64,000 bases of DNA from Gautieria morchelliformis. Lineage: Eukaryota; Basidiomycota; Agaricomycetes; Gomphales; Gomphaceae. The DNA lies in the NCBI GenBank assembly GCA_015179125.1, contig WHVA01000129.1:124001-188000 (forward strand), in the 5' to 3' direction. Position numbers and translations under genes: made by a program. The first letter of the stretch is position 1. Each line of letters begins with the position of its first letter. The notes under the pieces are model-generated. The model worked only from the letters and a program-made list of their open reading frames with translations. It was not told the origin of the DNA and made no database searches. Positions 34,006 through 44,934 of the stretch are shown here, one piece after another.

Positions 34006-34158
34006 ATGTATCGTCTGCACGCCAAACTTTTCTTTGTGCTCTGTCTGTCTGCAAGTGCAGTGGCGCAGTTTGTCAACCGCGCCTTCTTTACGACGTCGCC
34101 CAGCAGCATCCTGGATGGTTGGGAATATTGCGTGGCACGTGTGACCTCACTGGTGTGA
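34006..34158 (+). pseudogene. Captured first exon of a secreted protein (fragment)
   Basis: Frame MYRLHAKLFFVLCLSASAVA is a typical cleaved signal peptide (basic n-region, hydrophobic core, small residues before the cut). It is followed by QFVNRAFFTTSPSSILDGWE and then by sequence that no longer looks coding. The insert's right end is about 50 bases further on. Most likely the first exon of a host gene for a secreted protein carried in the transposon. The full protein cannot be identified from this piece. Confidence 0.4.
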
Positions 34159-34888
34159 CCTCAGTGTTCCTTCAGCGCCCATAGTGGTCCAGGTCCACAG
34201 GTCTATAGACCTTGCTCCCAGTAACGCCAACGTCCTCAGATCGGCTTTGTGTGCCTTGAGACGTTCTTCTATCTCGTCTGGAACTTTGGTGATCATTCTG
34301 ATCGTCTGTGAAATAGCCCTCCATGATTCCGGAAGGTTTCTGAGTATCGTTGCAGCATGAGTGGAATCGGCAATGACTTCACCCATTTTTTTGAGCTGAC
34401 TTCTGAACTCTCTCATAGTCGTGAGATATGTGATGACAGACTGTCCCTCGACCATATGGAAGGATTCGTATCTGGTCCAAACAACGTTAATTTTGCTCGG
34501 ATCAGTAGATTCGAATTTCCTGATGATGATGTCCCAGGCGGTCTTCGCCTGATCTGTATCATCAATTGCCATCTGTAGTTCTGGTGAGATGCATAATAGA
34601 ATCTGGTTATATGCAGAATTGTTTCTATCATTCCACTCAGCAATTAATTGTGAGTGGTGTGCTCCCGATGTGGGGTACACTGACTGTCATAATAACTGCA
34701 GCATCTGTGATGGTGGGGATAAGATCGTTGCCGATGATCGTGTCGTACAGTTCCCTGTCTCTGGAAGTGGCCATTAGTTCCCTTTTCCAAGAGATCCAGT
34801 TGTCCCGCCTGAGTCTGGGTTTGACATCACGAAATTTGTGGATGTCATGTTTTGGATGAGGTGTGGCAATAGAAGTTGTTTGAGCCAT

Positions 34889-37046
34889 GGAAAGACGATG
34901 AGACTTTTAATCTTTTGGATTAAGATATCAACTAGTGCCTTCAGTAAATAAAATCTATTGCTTAGCGGTCAAAACCACTATATTCGTCCTTCTCCTGTGT
35001 GCTGACTAAGCTCCTTGAGACGTGTCGGGCACTGATGGCTGGAAGTCACGTGACAGTGTCAACAAGAAAATGGTGTCTATCTAAGGGATAACCAAGTCAA
35101 AAGCATTCGCTTTTAAGGTAGTGTAGAGTAAACAGTGATAATGAACCCTCAACGAAGATCTGGAGTAAACTATCAAGATTTGAGTCCTGTAGCTATCAAA
35201 CAAGACTACAGTGGTTTCAGGGAGTAAAATAATTGATTCTGGATGATCTCGTTCATACATTTGTAGTAGCTATTTATACTATATTATGTTGTGATAAACA
35301 CAACTATCCTATTTTAAATCATTTATATATAAAAGAAACTAATAAAGAAAAGAAAAAGCAAAAAAAGATCAAAAAGAAACAGAAATGACATTTATGATAG
35401 ACGTCGGCGCAGACGACGATCACACGAATTTACGACATGCTATATTAACCATAGATCGGGTAATGTACAGAAGTTCGAGCATCGACCACGTGCGGTCGAT
35501 CAGGGACGGCGCGCCTATCGAGTGATGGCATTGGCCATGACGTCGACAGGCGCCAGGCCATAGGCACCGAGGGGTGTGGGCACCAAACGCCGCAGAGGAC
35601 AATAGACTGCGCAGGAATATAGGGTACTGTGGAGCGACCTGAGAATGTCATCCGCAGTACATATACTCAATCAGCTGCCCCACAGAAAGGGCACAGAGAT
35701 AGCGGCCCCATCTCCAAGCCCAGCATATATGCTGGGCAGGGTAAACTCAGATCCATTTTTCTATTTGAACCCCATGACACGTCTGACTGATTACTATCTT
35801 AACATCATGTGGACAGGGGCTTTGTATACTAGGTACAGATTTCTATTCCAAAGCCCAGACAATCCTGACACCATCCCCATCACCCCATGACTTTATGACT
35901 ATAAAATAGTCACCCCTTAGCTACAAACAGCTTTTCGACCCATCTGTCTAATATCTTGAACACTAGTAGTTACTATCAATATAGTATAAATAGCTAGTAC
36001 AAATGTATGAACGAAATCATCCAGAATTGATTATTCTGCCTCTTGAAATTGCTGTAGTCTTGTTTGATAGCTACAGAGCTCAGATCTTGATAGTTTATCC
36101 CAAATCTTCGTTGAGGGTCTACTATCACTGTTTACTCTATACTACCTTAAAAGCGAACGCTTTTGATTTGGTTATCCCTTGGATCGACACCGTTCTTCTG
36201 TCAACACGGTCACGTGACTCTCATTCATCAGTACTGGACGTGCCTCGAAAGGCTTAGTCAGCACACAGAAGAGGGGCGGACACAGTGGTTCCAGTCACTG
36301 AGCAATAGATTCCATTCGTTGAAAGGCACTAATTAACATCTTAATCCAAAATATTAGTGGTAACTACTGGTGTTCAAGATAGTGAGCAGATGGGTCGAAA
36401 AACTACTTGTAACTAAGGGGTGACTAATTTATAGTCATAAAATCATGGGGTGATGGAGATAGTATCAGGATTATTTAGGCTTTGGAATAGAGATCTGTAC
36501 TTAGCATACAAAGCCCCTGTCCACATGGTGTTAGGATAATAGTCAGCTGGTCGTGTCATGGAGTTCAAATAGAAAAAAGAATCAAGTCTGCCCTGCCTAG
36601 CATAAATGCTAGGCTTGGTGATGGGGCCGCTGTCTCTGTGCCTTCTCTGTGGGGCAGCTAATTGAGTACATGTATTGTGGATGACATTCTCAAGTCACTC
36701 CACAATACCCGGTGCTCCTGCGCAGTCTGTACCTCTCTACGGCGTTTGGTGCCCGCACCTCCTCGGTGCCTGTGGCCTGGCGCCTGTCAACATCATGGCC
36801 AATGCCATCACTCGATAGGCGCGCTGTCTCTGATCGGCCACACGTGGTCGACGCCCGTATCCCTGTATCTTATCTAATCTGTAGATAAGATAGCAATTCA
36901 TAATTTCGTGTGTCTGTCGTCTGTGCCGACGTCCATCATAAGTGTCATTTCTATCTCTTTTGATCTTTTTTCTTTGTTTCCTCTTATTAGTTTCTTTTGT
37001 ACATAGATGACTTGAAATGAGATAATTGCGTCTATCATAACAGTTG
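34889..37046. repeat. Copia LTR sequence arranged as a large inverted repeat
   Basis: Three blocks occur in opposite orientations. About 35286-35965 is the inverted counterpart of about 36345-37046 (arms of roughly 690 bp; shared sequence includes GGGGCAGCT, GCCATCACTCGATAGGCGCGC and the ATCATAACA/ATCACAACA end). The loop 35966-36344 matches, in inverted form, 34905-35285, the leader/LTR directly upstream of the copia gag at 34888. Segments such as ATATAGTATAAATAGC (TATA) and CGGTCACGTGAC are shared with 9120-9745. The likely explanation is one copia LTR (minus) interrupted by a second, oppositely oriented LTR or foldback element. No coding potential. Confidence 0.5.
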
Positions 37047-37151
37047 CACGTGTCGCCGAAGGGGCAGGCGGAGTTCCTGGCCTAATTGAAGCAGTACTGC
37101 TTGCCGTTGGGGGTGACGAGTGTGTGTTTGCTCTTCATGCCATTGGCAATG

Positions 37152-38680
37152 TGTAGGGGAACGGCTGTTCAACCAGCCAAGGAAGGCTGCTCAACCAGCC
37201 CTAGTCTTTTCCTTTTTGTCTTGACAATATGTAAAAACCCATTTGAAGAATTAACAGTATCTGTGTGCTGTTAATACAACTGGGGGGAGGCTTTTCAAAC
37301 ATTCCTCTAGTTTTCCTATATTTTTCCTTATTTTTCCCAAGTCTCCATGGCTCAAACTACCATTTTTCTGTCATTACAGAGTTGTGGATCCTCTAGCACC
37401 CACAACTCTGTTCCGGGCGCTCTGTTTCAAACTCCGCAGGGCACCTCGGCGGTGGCCGCATTTTCGGACTTATGGTCACCCAAGCACCCACAAGTCCGGC
37501 AGGAGGGCTCTCTCAGTATTTCCATCTGAGTCCCAAACAGTTGCTATATGCAGCCATAGCAACTGTGCAGCCTGTTTGGCTTCACCAAACAATGGGGATC
37601 ATGGTCAGTCATGACAACTAGGCTGTACCAGGCTATGCTCAGCTGTGCTAAGCAGTGCTCTTAGTAATTATGGCTACAGAGCCCTAATTGGCTCAGAACT
37701 GCTTGTTTCTGAGTGCCAAATACATGGTTATCTGGAGATACAGCCTCAATGGCTCAACCAATCCAGGCACACCTTGGTGAGTCAGGAGTACATGACTCAG
37801 CCAAGCTGTGCTATGGCACATGACCCCTTTCAGTGAGTCATTCCTGACAAATCAAGCTCTGATTGGTAGGAAGCATGGTAGAGTCCCCTGGAAACAGCCA
37901 GTTTCTTCCAACCCTTTCTTCCACCTTCCACAAGCTTCTTCCCCCATTCCATTAATAGATAGAAGGTTCTACCTGCTTACTAAGCTCTTGTACATTACAA
38001 TATAAAAGGAGGCCCTTTGCCTGCCCTTTGAGCAATCAATCTACCCATCTTCTATCCTACACAGCTTGTGTGACTTGCACATCTTACCTAAGTTCCTAAC
38101 CCGAACTAGAATACTACTCTTGCTTAGAGTAACTATTCTTAGTTAAGTAGTTGCTTTACTGCTTAGCCACTTAGCCTAACACGCTGGGTGAAACTCTACA
38201 GAGTGAGGTTGGCAATCAATTTTCTTGTCAATTAGCACTCCAATACCCGAGACGAGCTGTTCAGTTGATTTTCCTGTTCAGTGACTTTCACAAGTCAAGT
38301 CAAGTTGTGCACGAAAGCCACTTCACATTACTCTCTCGTTATTGCAGTGCATTGACGTTGGACGACCCAATCCACTTACAAACTCTCCTGCGGAGCCTAT
38401 TCCCTCTTTATTAAAAGGAATACTCTTGGACCCTGATAGTGTCCTTGAACCTACACACTCTTTTAGTTTATTGTTCAGTGCAGCTAAGAAACGCATTGCC
38501 TTCTATCTGTAATAACTTGGACTAGTTATTACACAGATTGCAACCAAGGTACAAAATATTAAATTATTTCCGGAATTGTGCTGCTGCATTGAACTGGTAT
38601 TCTACTAGTCGTGTAAACGACACGTTCTGATAGACAGAGGCGTTAGCAATAACACCAAAGTCTTGAAGGGTTCCAAAACA
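37152..38680 (+). mobile_element. Solo LTR-D (complete)
   Basis: A 1529-bp LTR, TGTAGGGGAACGGCTG to GGTTCCAAAACA, with perfect 5-bp duplication CAATG (37147-37151 and 38681-38685). It is the reference copy for the other two LTR-D sequences. It carries ATATAAAAGGAGG (TATA) near 38001. The target is next to the gag remnant that follows. Confidence 0.9.
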
Positions 38681-38685
38681 CAATG

Positions 38686-40081
38686 GGTGCAACAGGCCTG
38701 CCATGGCTGGTTGTGGAGGCTCAGCAGTTGGCAGGGAGGTGTCCACCAGCCCCACATCAAAAGCAGTGAGCCTTGGTCTTCTTCCTCGCTGGAGGAGGCG
38801 AGAACTCATGCGGGAAGGATCTTTTGCTGGCTGGGAACAATGGTTGCGTTGCGGGTGGTCCTGCCACTGGCCTGGTTGCTAAGATCGTTAGCGCCATCAC
38901 ATCCAGCATGCTCAGATCATGCATTGGGTGCAGCGATACTAGCTCGCGCCGCTGGATATCGTATTCCATCGCAATGTCCCAACCGTGGGACCTTCCCAGA
39001 TCCATGACTATCTTGTGGTGTGCGGCTAGGGCGTGTGCTCTTGTTCTGCCATGATGGAACTCGGTCCTTTCTTCGGCTGCTTTAGCTGCTGCCTACCACT
39101 CAATGGTCGATATGCCCCTCTCGTTCCGGCAATCGAGTCCTTTGGCCGTGAGGCCTCCTTGTGCGTTGACCACGAAGTCCCCCTCACCCCTGCTGGCTTT
39201 GATCTGCGCTGACAGGGAGATGGCCATGTATGGCATGTAGCGGAACACCTTGAAGGCTTCGTCAGCTTTCGGCAGTATCGCTGGTGGGGAGATGGTCAGT
39301 ATGTAGCAGTGTGCAGTGCAGATCATGGAAGGAAAGCAGCAAGAGGGTGGTGTGGGGGGGGGTGAGGCTGGCTGCTACTCGTTGCAGTGCGCGCTGGCCC
39401 TCTTCTCTGGTGTCTGTGATGCTGCTTTGGGCCAGCTGCTTCGGTTGGCCTTTAGCCGTGACTGGATTGTGGCCTTTAGCCTGCGACTGAGGATGACCTT
39501 TAGTCACAATTGGTCTGTGGTTCCGGCCGCTGTTTACGCACGGCCTTTAGCCGTCACTTACGCGCCGCTTTGCCCGTTGTTCACGCGTGGCCTCTAGCCG
39601 GCAGCGGTGGCACATAGGCCTGCCGCTCAGTTCGGGAAAGGGGTGGGCATGGGGGGGGGGGGGGAGTGCATACTCTAGATGGAATTGCAGACTCACCTAT
39701 GTCAAGCATGCTTGCTTTGAACCCTGGGATGGGCTCTGGGAGCTGAGCCTTCTTTCCGTCGTCTCTGGCCACCGCTCTTGCCCTCTCGATGGCCTCTTCG
39801 TTCACGAATAGGGTACCTTGTACTTCTGTCTGGGCTTCCGCCCGCTCCCGTTGCTGCTCCGCTGCTGGCTGGGGTGGGTCTGGTTGCTGCTGCAGCTGCT
39901 GGTGGGGTTGCTGGTCGGGTTGTTGGGGCTGGCGGGCAGGTCATTGTTGCTACTGGTGGTGTGCGGTTGCTGCTATCTCCGCTCTGAGTCGCGCTATTTC
40001 CTCTTCCTGATCCCTTAGCCTGGTTGCCACTCTTTGGCTGGCGGGTGATGGGTTTTGTGAGGTGCATGTGTTTGTGCTCAT
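38686..40081 (-). pseudogene. Retroelement Gag-like gene with broken zinc knuckle
   Basis: Minus frame starting at 40081 (MSTNTCTSQNPSPASQRVAT), then a coiled coil RLRDQEEEIARLRAEIA, a Gln/Pro-rich segment (with stops), NEEAIERARAVARDDGKK, LPEPIPGFKASMLDIGE. After a shift: AILPKADEAFKVFRYMPYMA, GGLTAKGLDCRNERGISTIE, EFHHGRTRARALAAHHKIVM, YDIQRRELVSLHPMHDLS, a Pro-rich basic stretch, and CF*CGAGGHLPANC, a CX2CX4HX4C knuckle with two in-frame TGA codons where CGA (Arg) is likely. The family is uncertain; the arrangement fits a Gag of an LTR or DIRS-type retroelement. It contains a run of 13 G near 39651. Confidence 0.6.
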
Positions 40082-40459
40082 GTCCTTTCTGCCCTGAATT
40101 GTGGCAGTGGGTCTGGGAAAGGCTTGGTCTGGTCGCTGTTGCGGCTGTTGGCGTCTGGGCGTAGTGCTAAGCGGTGCATCCTGCTGGTTGCGCTGATTGC
40201 GGCGTATTTGTGATGGTGGGGGGGGTGATATTCAGACCCAGGTGCTCGTGGGTCATTGTCCTACTCTGGTGGGCATATATATAAAAAGGGATAACATGCT
40301 ACGGTGTTCGAAAGCGAGTGACTATGGAGCTTGAGTGAACGTGGTGGTGGTGGGAGAAAAAGGTACAAAGGGGAAGGAGGCGCTTGCGGATCCGCTCAGC
40401 TGGATGCTGGTGCTGGCATGTGCCGGCACCTAACTCATGGATGATCCCTAACAACCATC
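40082..40459. other. No gene seen
   Basis: GC-rich leader-like sequence upstream of the minus-strand gag on one side and of the plus-strand Gypsy on the other. It contains TATATATAAAAAGG near 40266 (minus strand CCTTTTTATATA), but no LTR ends could be defined. Confidence 0.3.
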
Positions 40460-42795
40460 ACCTGCTTCCAATGCCGACAGCCACTATGCCCGCGAGTGCC
40501 CCCAAGCCTTTGACATCCGGCTTATGACCATAGAGGAGAACCTCGAGCTCCTTCCAGGGTTCCTCACACTCACAGACATAAGCAGAGTGCCCACTGTGGA
40601 AGAAAGTTCCGAAAATGCGGAACATGGCACATCGGAAGTGGAAGATGCGTCGGATTTTGTGACGTGCAGCGGGTGAGATGTGTGCCCCTGCTGCCTGTAC
40701 ATAACCGGTTTTCCTGTCTTGAAGTAGAGAATGAAAAGCCCCCACTCCCCTCACTTTGTACAGACCCACCGGATAAAGTCACACAAAAACCAAATCTGAC
40801 ACCTCATCCATCCCGCATCCGCCCTTGGCAGAGACGCCTCCCGAAGCGTTATGTTGTTGCTGCCACCCCTGGCCCCAAGTCACTAGTCATTAAGGTGGAG
40901 CTCCAGATGACAGATACAGCAGAAGTCAAATCTGGACCCACCCTTGTCGATTGCGGGGCCACTGGTCAGTTTATAGACCGGGACTATGTGGAACGGAACT
41001 GACTGACCACGCGGAAGTTGCAACGTGCAATCCCAGTGTTCAATGTGGATGGAAGCCCCACTGAGGCAGGGTCCATCACGGAGATAGTAGACACAATTCT
41101 CCACTACGATGGATACACAGAATGCACTTCCTTTGCAGTCACCAGCCTGGGGAAGCAAGACATCATCCTCGGGTTTACCTGGCTGCAGGAGCACAACCCG
41201 GAGATCAACTGGCAGACTTGGAAGGTGCTGATGAGTCAATGCCCAGCCAAGTGTCACATGTGTCGGTCTGAAGTGCGGAGGGAGCACCAGGAGCAGCGGA
41301 AGACCGAGCGACTCATACAGACATGTCGTTCTGGCCACCATCCACTGCTTGCTGAAGAGGATTTGGAAGCGGAATTTGAACCAGCTCCCACTTCCGATTC
41401 CGATTCCGATTCCGATTCCGACTCTGACGTCGTCCGACTTGGCCCAGAAGACACTCTGGCGGAGGGGGAGCGCTTGCTGTATGTAAACCTTCCACCGGAA
41501 GCAGAACACATCCGTGCTACCGGAAATATTTGTTACGACCGTACATTTCCGACTTCCGACCTTCAGTTCCGCAACACTTTCTGCCCCTCTGATACTTCCG
41601 ACATTCTGCCCCTTGTTCTACTCCCTTGTTCTTTCAACTCTATTACTTGGACCCACCGGACCTGCTTCATCATTCATCAAGACCATATGTCCGGACCTTG
41701 TGTTTCGTTGTCAGATATGTTTTCCCGACCCCTTGTTCTTTGCCATTGTTTTACCTTACCCTGAACCCCCCTTGTAGTCCCATTGTTCCCAATTAGTTAG
41801 TTCCCACGTCTTGTCTACCCGACTTCCGCATCCCCCGGAATTTGCTTAGTACCATCTCATTACCTGTTGTCTCAGCTCTTTGTATAAAAGCCTCTCATGT
41901 ATGTCTGTTATTCTGCAATCAGATAATCGCCTTCGATACTTGATTTCCTTCGCTCCATCTCCTGTTCTTAGTACAGCAAGTCTAGCAAGACCTCCGTCTC
42001 TCCGCCTTCCGTCTTCTGCCTCAGTTCCGGCTCAAGTTCCGACCAACCTTTAGTTCAGTACCTTCCGACTTCCGACTCATTTCCGAAATACTTAGGATGA
42101 TAGTTCATTGGGGGCGCAACCTACAAGTTGAAGCCGCTGTCCTTTCCAGTTCCGACTTAGCGGAAATCTCGATATGTAACAATATTTCGCAACGCCTTGC
42201 TGAAGCCTGCAGGAAGCATGATAAAGTGGAGGTGGAGATTCTGGAGTACCTGCAGGAGTTTGAGGATGTCTTTGCCAAGGAGTCGTTTGATGCCCTGCCT
42301 CCATGGAAGCTGTGGGACCAAGCCATCGAGTTGGAGCCTGGGTCAAAGCCCACCAACTGCAAGGTCTACCCACTGTCACCCAGGGAGCAGGTAGAGCTCG
42401 ATGCATTCCATGTGGAAAACCTCTGTACAGGGAGGATCCGTCCCTCCAAGTCACCCATGGCATCTCCGGTGTTCTTCATCAAGAAGAAGGAGGGCCCGCT
42501 CAGACTTGTGCAGGATTACCAGGCCTTGAATGCAATGACGATCAAGAACCAGTACCCCATTCCACTCATTTCCAAACTGATCATAAAACTCCGCGGGGCG
42601 AGGTACTTCACTAAGCTGGATGTCCACTGGGGCTTCAATAATGTGTGGATCCAGGAGGGAGACGAGTGGAAGGCCACATTCCGCACCAACCGAGGACTCT
42701 TTGAGCCACAGGTCATGTTCTTTGGCCTCACCAACAGTCCTGCCACATTCCAGATGATGATGAATGACATCTTCTGTGACATGACAGCAGATGGA
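40460..42795 (+). pseudogene. Gypsy element (Gypsy-I): gag end, protease, N-terminal RT
   Basis: Reads CFQCRQP-HYARECPQAF (zinc knuckle with a 2-base deletion), IEENLELLPGFL, then the protease region: KVELQMTDTAEV, TLVDCGATGQFID (about 40945-40985, with DCGAT in the place of the usual DSGAT), a TGA near 41002, DIILGFTWLQEHNPEINW, an acidic SDSDSDSDSD repeat (about 41394-41428), an LTR-B insertion, then RT: AKESFDALPPWKLWDQAIEL, MASPVFFIKKKEGPLRLVQD, RYFTKLDVHWGFNNVWI, FFGLTNSPATFQMMMNDIF. It is lost at 42795 just before the catalytic YxDD. The matching integrase is at 44304-44934, so the RT end and RNase H were deleted. Confidence 0.85.
41531..42181 (+). mobile_element. Solo LTR-B (complete) in Gypsy-I
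   Basis: A 651-bp LTR, TGTTACGACCGTACATTTCC to GATATGTAACA, with perfect duplication ATATT (41526-41530 and 42182-42186). TATA box TTTGTATAAAAG near 41880. Removing it joins HIRATGNI to SQRLAEACRKHDKVE in the Gypsy frame. Confidence 0.92.
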
Positions 42796-44303
42796 CATAT
42801 GATAATTGAACTGGGGAATATACATGCGAATGTAAACTACTTATATTGAATGCTCGTAAGGTATCAGCGAATAGGAAAGAGGCCGTCATGAGTCAGGGTT
42901 GGATAGGGGTGTGCAGTCATGATACAAAATAGATGGAATCTGATAAGAGTTATTCTAAATGGATTTGTATTTGGAGTTGGGAATTGATTCAAGCTTCAAG
43001 TGGAGCTGAATCGAGTAGACGTTTGAGTGCTGAGGGGACTGCTTGTATTATAGAAACTACTTCGATCGGGAACTTTGAGACGGTGGAGAGGTGAAGCTAA
43101 TGTTATTCGTGTATAATTGTTACATCTGTTTGTACTACTTAACTACTGGAAAGGGCTCGGCGTCGATGCGGTACATGTGGCATGTGACGCAGGGATATAG
43201 GGGGATGTGGAGTATAGACTGGAGCGAGCTATCGAATGAATATGACAAGGGAATGCTAAGGATTATTTGTACATAAGACGATGATGTGGAGAGACATGTG
43301 CGTGATGTGCGAGGGGGAATTGTGGAGCAGCGGTCGAGTCCGGTCAGGGACGATCGGATGCATATGTACCTTGATCCCAATTGAATTGATGTCTAAGCGG
43401 GGATCAGTGTCTCGGGTCAGTCTGTCGATCGAGATTGATGTGATCGACGCATTCAATATGATGACGATTCGCTTGGCATGCCTTGTACGCGTGCTCGAAG
43501 GTGTATTGGCTCGGTGTCGTGTGTATGCGAGTCGGGGGTTCGGGGATATCTGTATGTAACTTGGGTACGAGCCTTGGTGATATCATTAATGTCGTAAATG
43601 GAGTATCATAACAGAATCAACATACAATAGAGTGAGAGAAGAGGGCGAACATGAAACGACGGAGAGTAAAAGGTGGCGAAGGCACCTATGTATGAAACCA
43701 TGTCGTGGGACCTGCATATACACTACCCTGCACGGACTCTTCGTTTACTGGGTTGATCCCACATGTCCTAGGGGTAGGACATCCCGCAAACACATCCCGC
43801 TCATATGAACACCTAAAGGGGTTGGGTCGAGAAGCTGATGGAGCCAGTGACGAGCCATCATGCCGGGTAGGGGATGTCAATCGTGTTTTGATGCCATGCC
43901 TGCTGGTGAATGATGCGAGCAGCGAATGGTTGTTCGGCAAAATGCGGCGAAGGGTGAAATAGAATGATCATCGAAGAGCCATGGCCCAAGGGGAGGCAAA
44001 GTCATGTGAACATAGAGGAGGACTGGGAAAACGGATAATAGGGATAACTGGGTATAGGAAATAAATGAGTTGCACCATTCGATCAGAGGAGCATCCGACG
44101 GGGTGTGAGCCAGGGAGGTGAGGGGACCCGCGGTGGACAATCGAGTCGGGGAGAAGGAGTTGATTGAGTCCAGGTAGCGCTGCTATGTGCGAATGATGCG
44201 AAAGCGAATAAACGTTCGGTGCATTCGGCAAGCAGCCAACAGGGAGAGTGTAAAAGTGGGGTGTCGAAGTTACTGGGTATATAAAATAGATGGGTCATGA
44301 CAG
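42796..44303 (-). mobile_element. LTR-A, truncated, interrupted by LTR-C
   Basis: Minus-oriented LTR-A starting in mid-LTR (ATATGATAATTGAACTGGGG) and ending GGTCATGACA at 44303. The missing part of the LTR and the missing RT/RNase H of Gypsy-I lie at the same junction (42795/42796), so one deletion probably removed both. LTR-C is inserted at 42941. Confidence 0.75.
42941..43613. mobile_element. Solo LTR-C in LTR-A
   Basis: A 673-bp TG...CA sequence (TGATAAGAGTTATTC to GTATCATAACA) with perfect duplication GAATC (42936-42940 and 43614-43618). Removing it restores the LTR-A sequence AGATGGAAT-AACATACAATAG. Only one copy is seen in the window; the orientation cannot be told without an internal region. 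Confidence 0.85.
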
Positions 44304-44934
44304 CCTCTTTGAAATCCGTGCCCTTGAAGGGGTGACCGCAGTTGGGGTGGAGGCAGAAATGCTCTGAGACATCCGGAGGCAGTACTGGAATGGAGAGAAG
44401 GAGGAGTCGGTGGTGAAGGCAGTGGAGGAGCTGCGGAATGGGCATTCATGGTCGGTACAGGCAGTGGAGTGGTTGGAAGGTGATGGGTTGCTCTACTTCA
44501 GAGGCAAGGTCTATGTTCCAGATGGGGCAGACCTCCGCCACTGCATTGTGTCCCAACACCATGACACCCGGGTCACAGGGAATGCTGGCAGGTGGAAGAC
44601 ACTGGAGTTAGTGGCTCAGAACTACTGGTGGCCTCAGATGTCCCGTTACATTGGACAGTATGTGAAGACGTGCAACCTTTGTCTCCGGACCAAAGCACAG
44701 CGACATCTGCCCATTGGAGAGCTTGTTCCATGCCCAATTCCAGAATCCCGCTGGGACACCATCAGTGTTGACTTCATTGTTGGATTCCCAGAGTCTCATG
44801 GCTACGATGCAATCATGAATGTCGTGGACTTGGTAAGCAAGGTGTCCCACTTCATTCCGATGCACACGATGATCACAGCCCTCAGAGAAGCCCGCCTGTT
44901 CCTCGCACATGTCTGGAAGTTGCATGTGTCATAA
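44304..44934 (+). pseudogene. Integrase part of Gypsy-I
   Basis: Reads FEIRALEGVTAVGVEAEML, a TGA near 44367, DIRRQYWNGEKEESVVKAVE, GDGLLYFRGKVYVPDG, the HHCC zinc finger (HHDTRVTGNAGRWKT... CNLC, about 44560-44680), PCPIPESRWDTISVDFIVGF with the first catalytic Asp, MNVVDLVSKVSHFIPM with the second region, and is cut after FLAHVWKLH by a new LTR. The catalytic Glu is missing. Confidence 0.85.

Larger units (their letters stand above)
32293..34212 (+). mobile_element. 1.9-kb insert with palindromic ends carrying gene fragments
   Basis: Interrupts copia gag between LRTLALLG and AELLADLSS. The left end is a perfect 26-bp palindrome (GGTCTATGGACC-GC-GGTCCATAGACC, 32294-32319), and a partial copy ACCATAGACC follows. 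The right end is the palindrome AGGTCTATAGACCT (34199-34212). The two ends thus share a 13-bp motif. No transposase is visible. Contents: an RTC4-like open frame (32460-32924), a 65-bp tandem duplication (33526-33595 and 33642-33710), and a short frame with a signal peptide (34006-34158). No clear target duplication was found. It may be a gene-capturing DNA transposon of unknown class. Confidence 0.5.
27999..34888 (-). pseudogene. Copia retrotransposon remnant: gag, protease, integrase, part of RT
   Basis: Minus-strand copia polyprotein in pieces. Gag begins MAQTTSIATPHPKHD (34888), has a frameshift near 34680, QMAIDDTDQAKTAWDIIIRK and EERLKAHKADLRTLALLG. After a 1.9-kb insert come ELLADLSSLELSDQ, the zinc knuckle CNNCGRKGHSVAQC (about 32065-32106) and protease WLIDSAASSHIS (about 31750-31786). 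The pre-integrase LWHHRLGHASYH is near 31340. After an LTR-B, integrase core residues appear in LIVSDLCGPF and IRSDNRGEY. After an LTR-A, HTPEHNGIAERYNRTL supplies the catalytic Glu. RT has NIVGNRWVFRIK, HIDIQGAYLNGKLED and GIYGLKQSRR, then is lost at 27999 before its YVDD motif. Stops and frameshifts are spread through it. Its 5' LTR/leader lies above 34889. Confidence 0.85.

Noticed and set aside
39581..40018. Several plus-strand frames rich in Leu, Gly and Cys
   Set aside because: They mirror the Gln/Pro-rich minus-strand gag segment, which has the supporting zinc knuckle and coiled coil.
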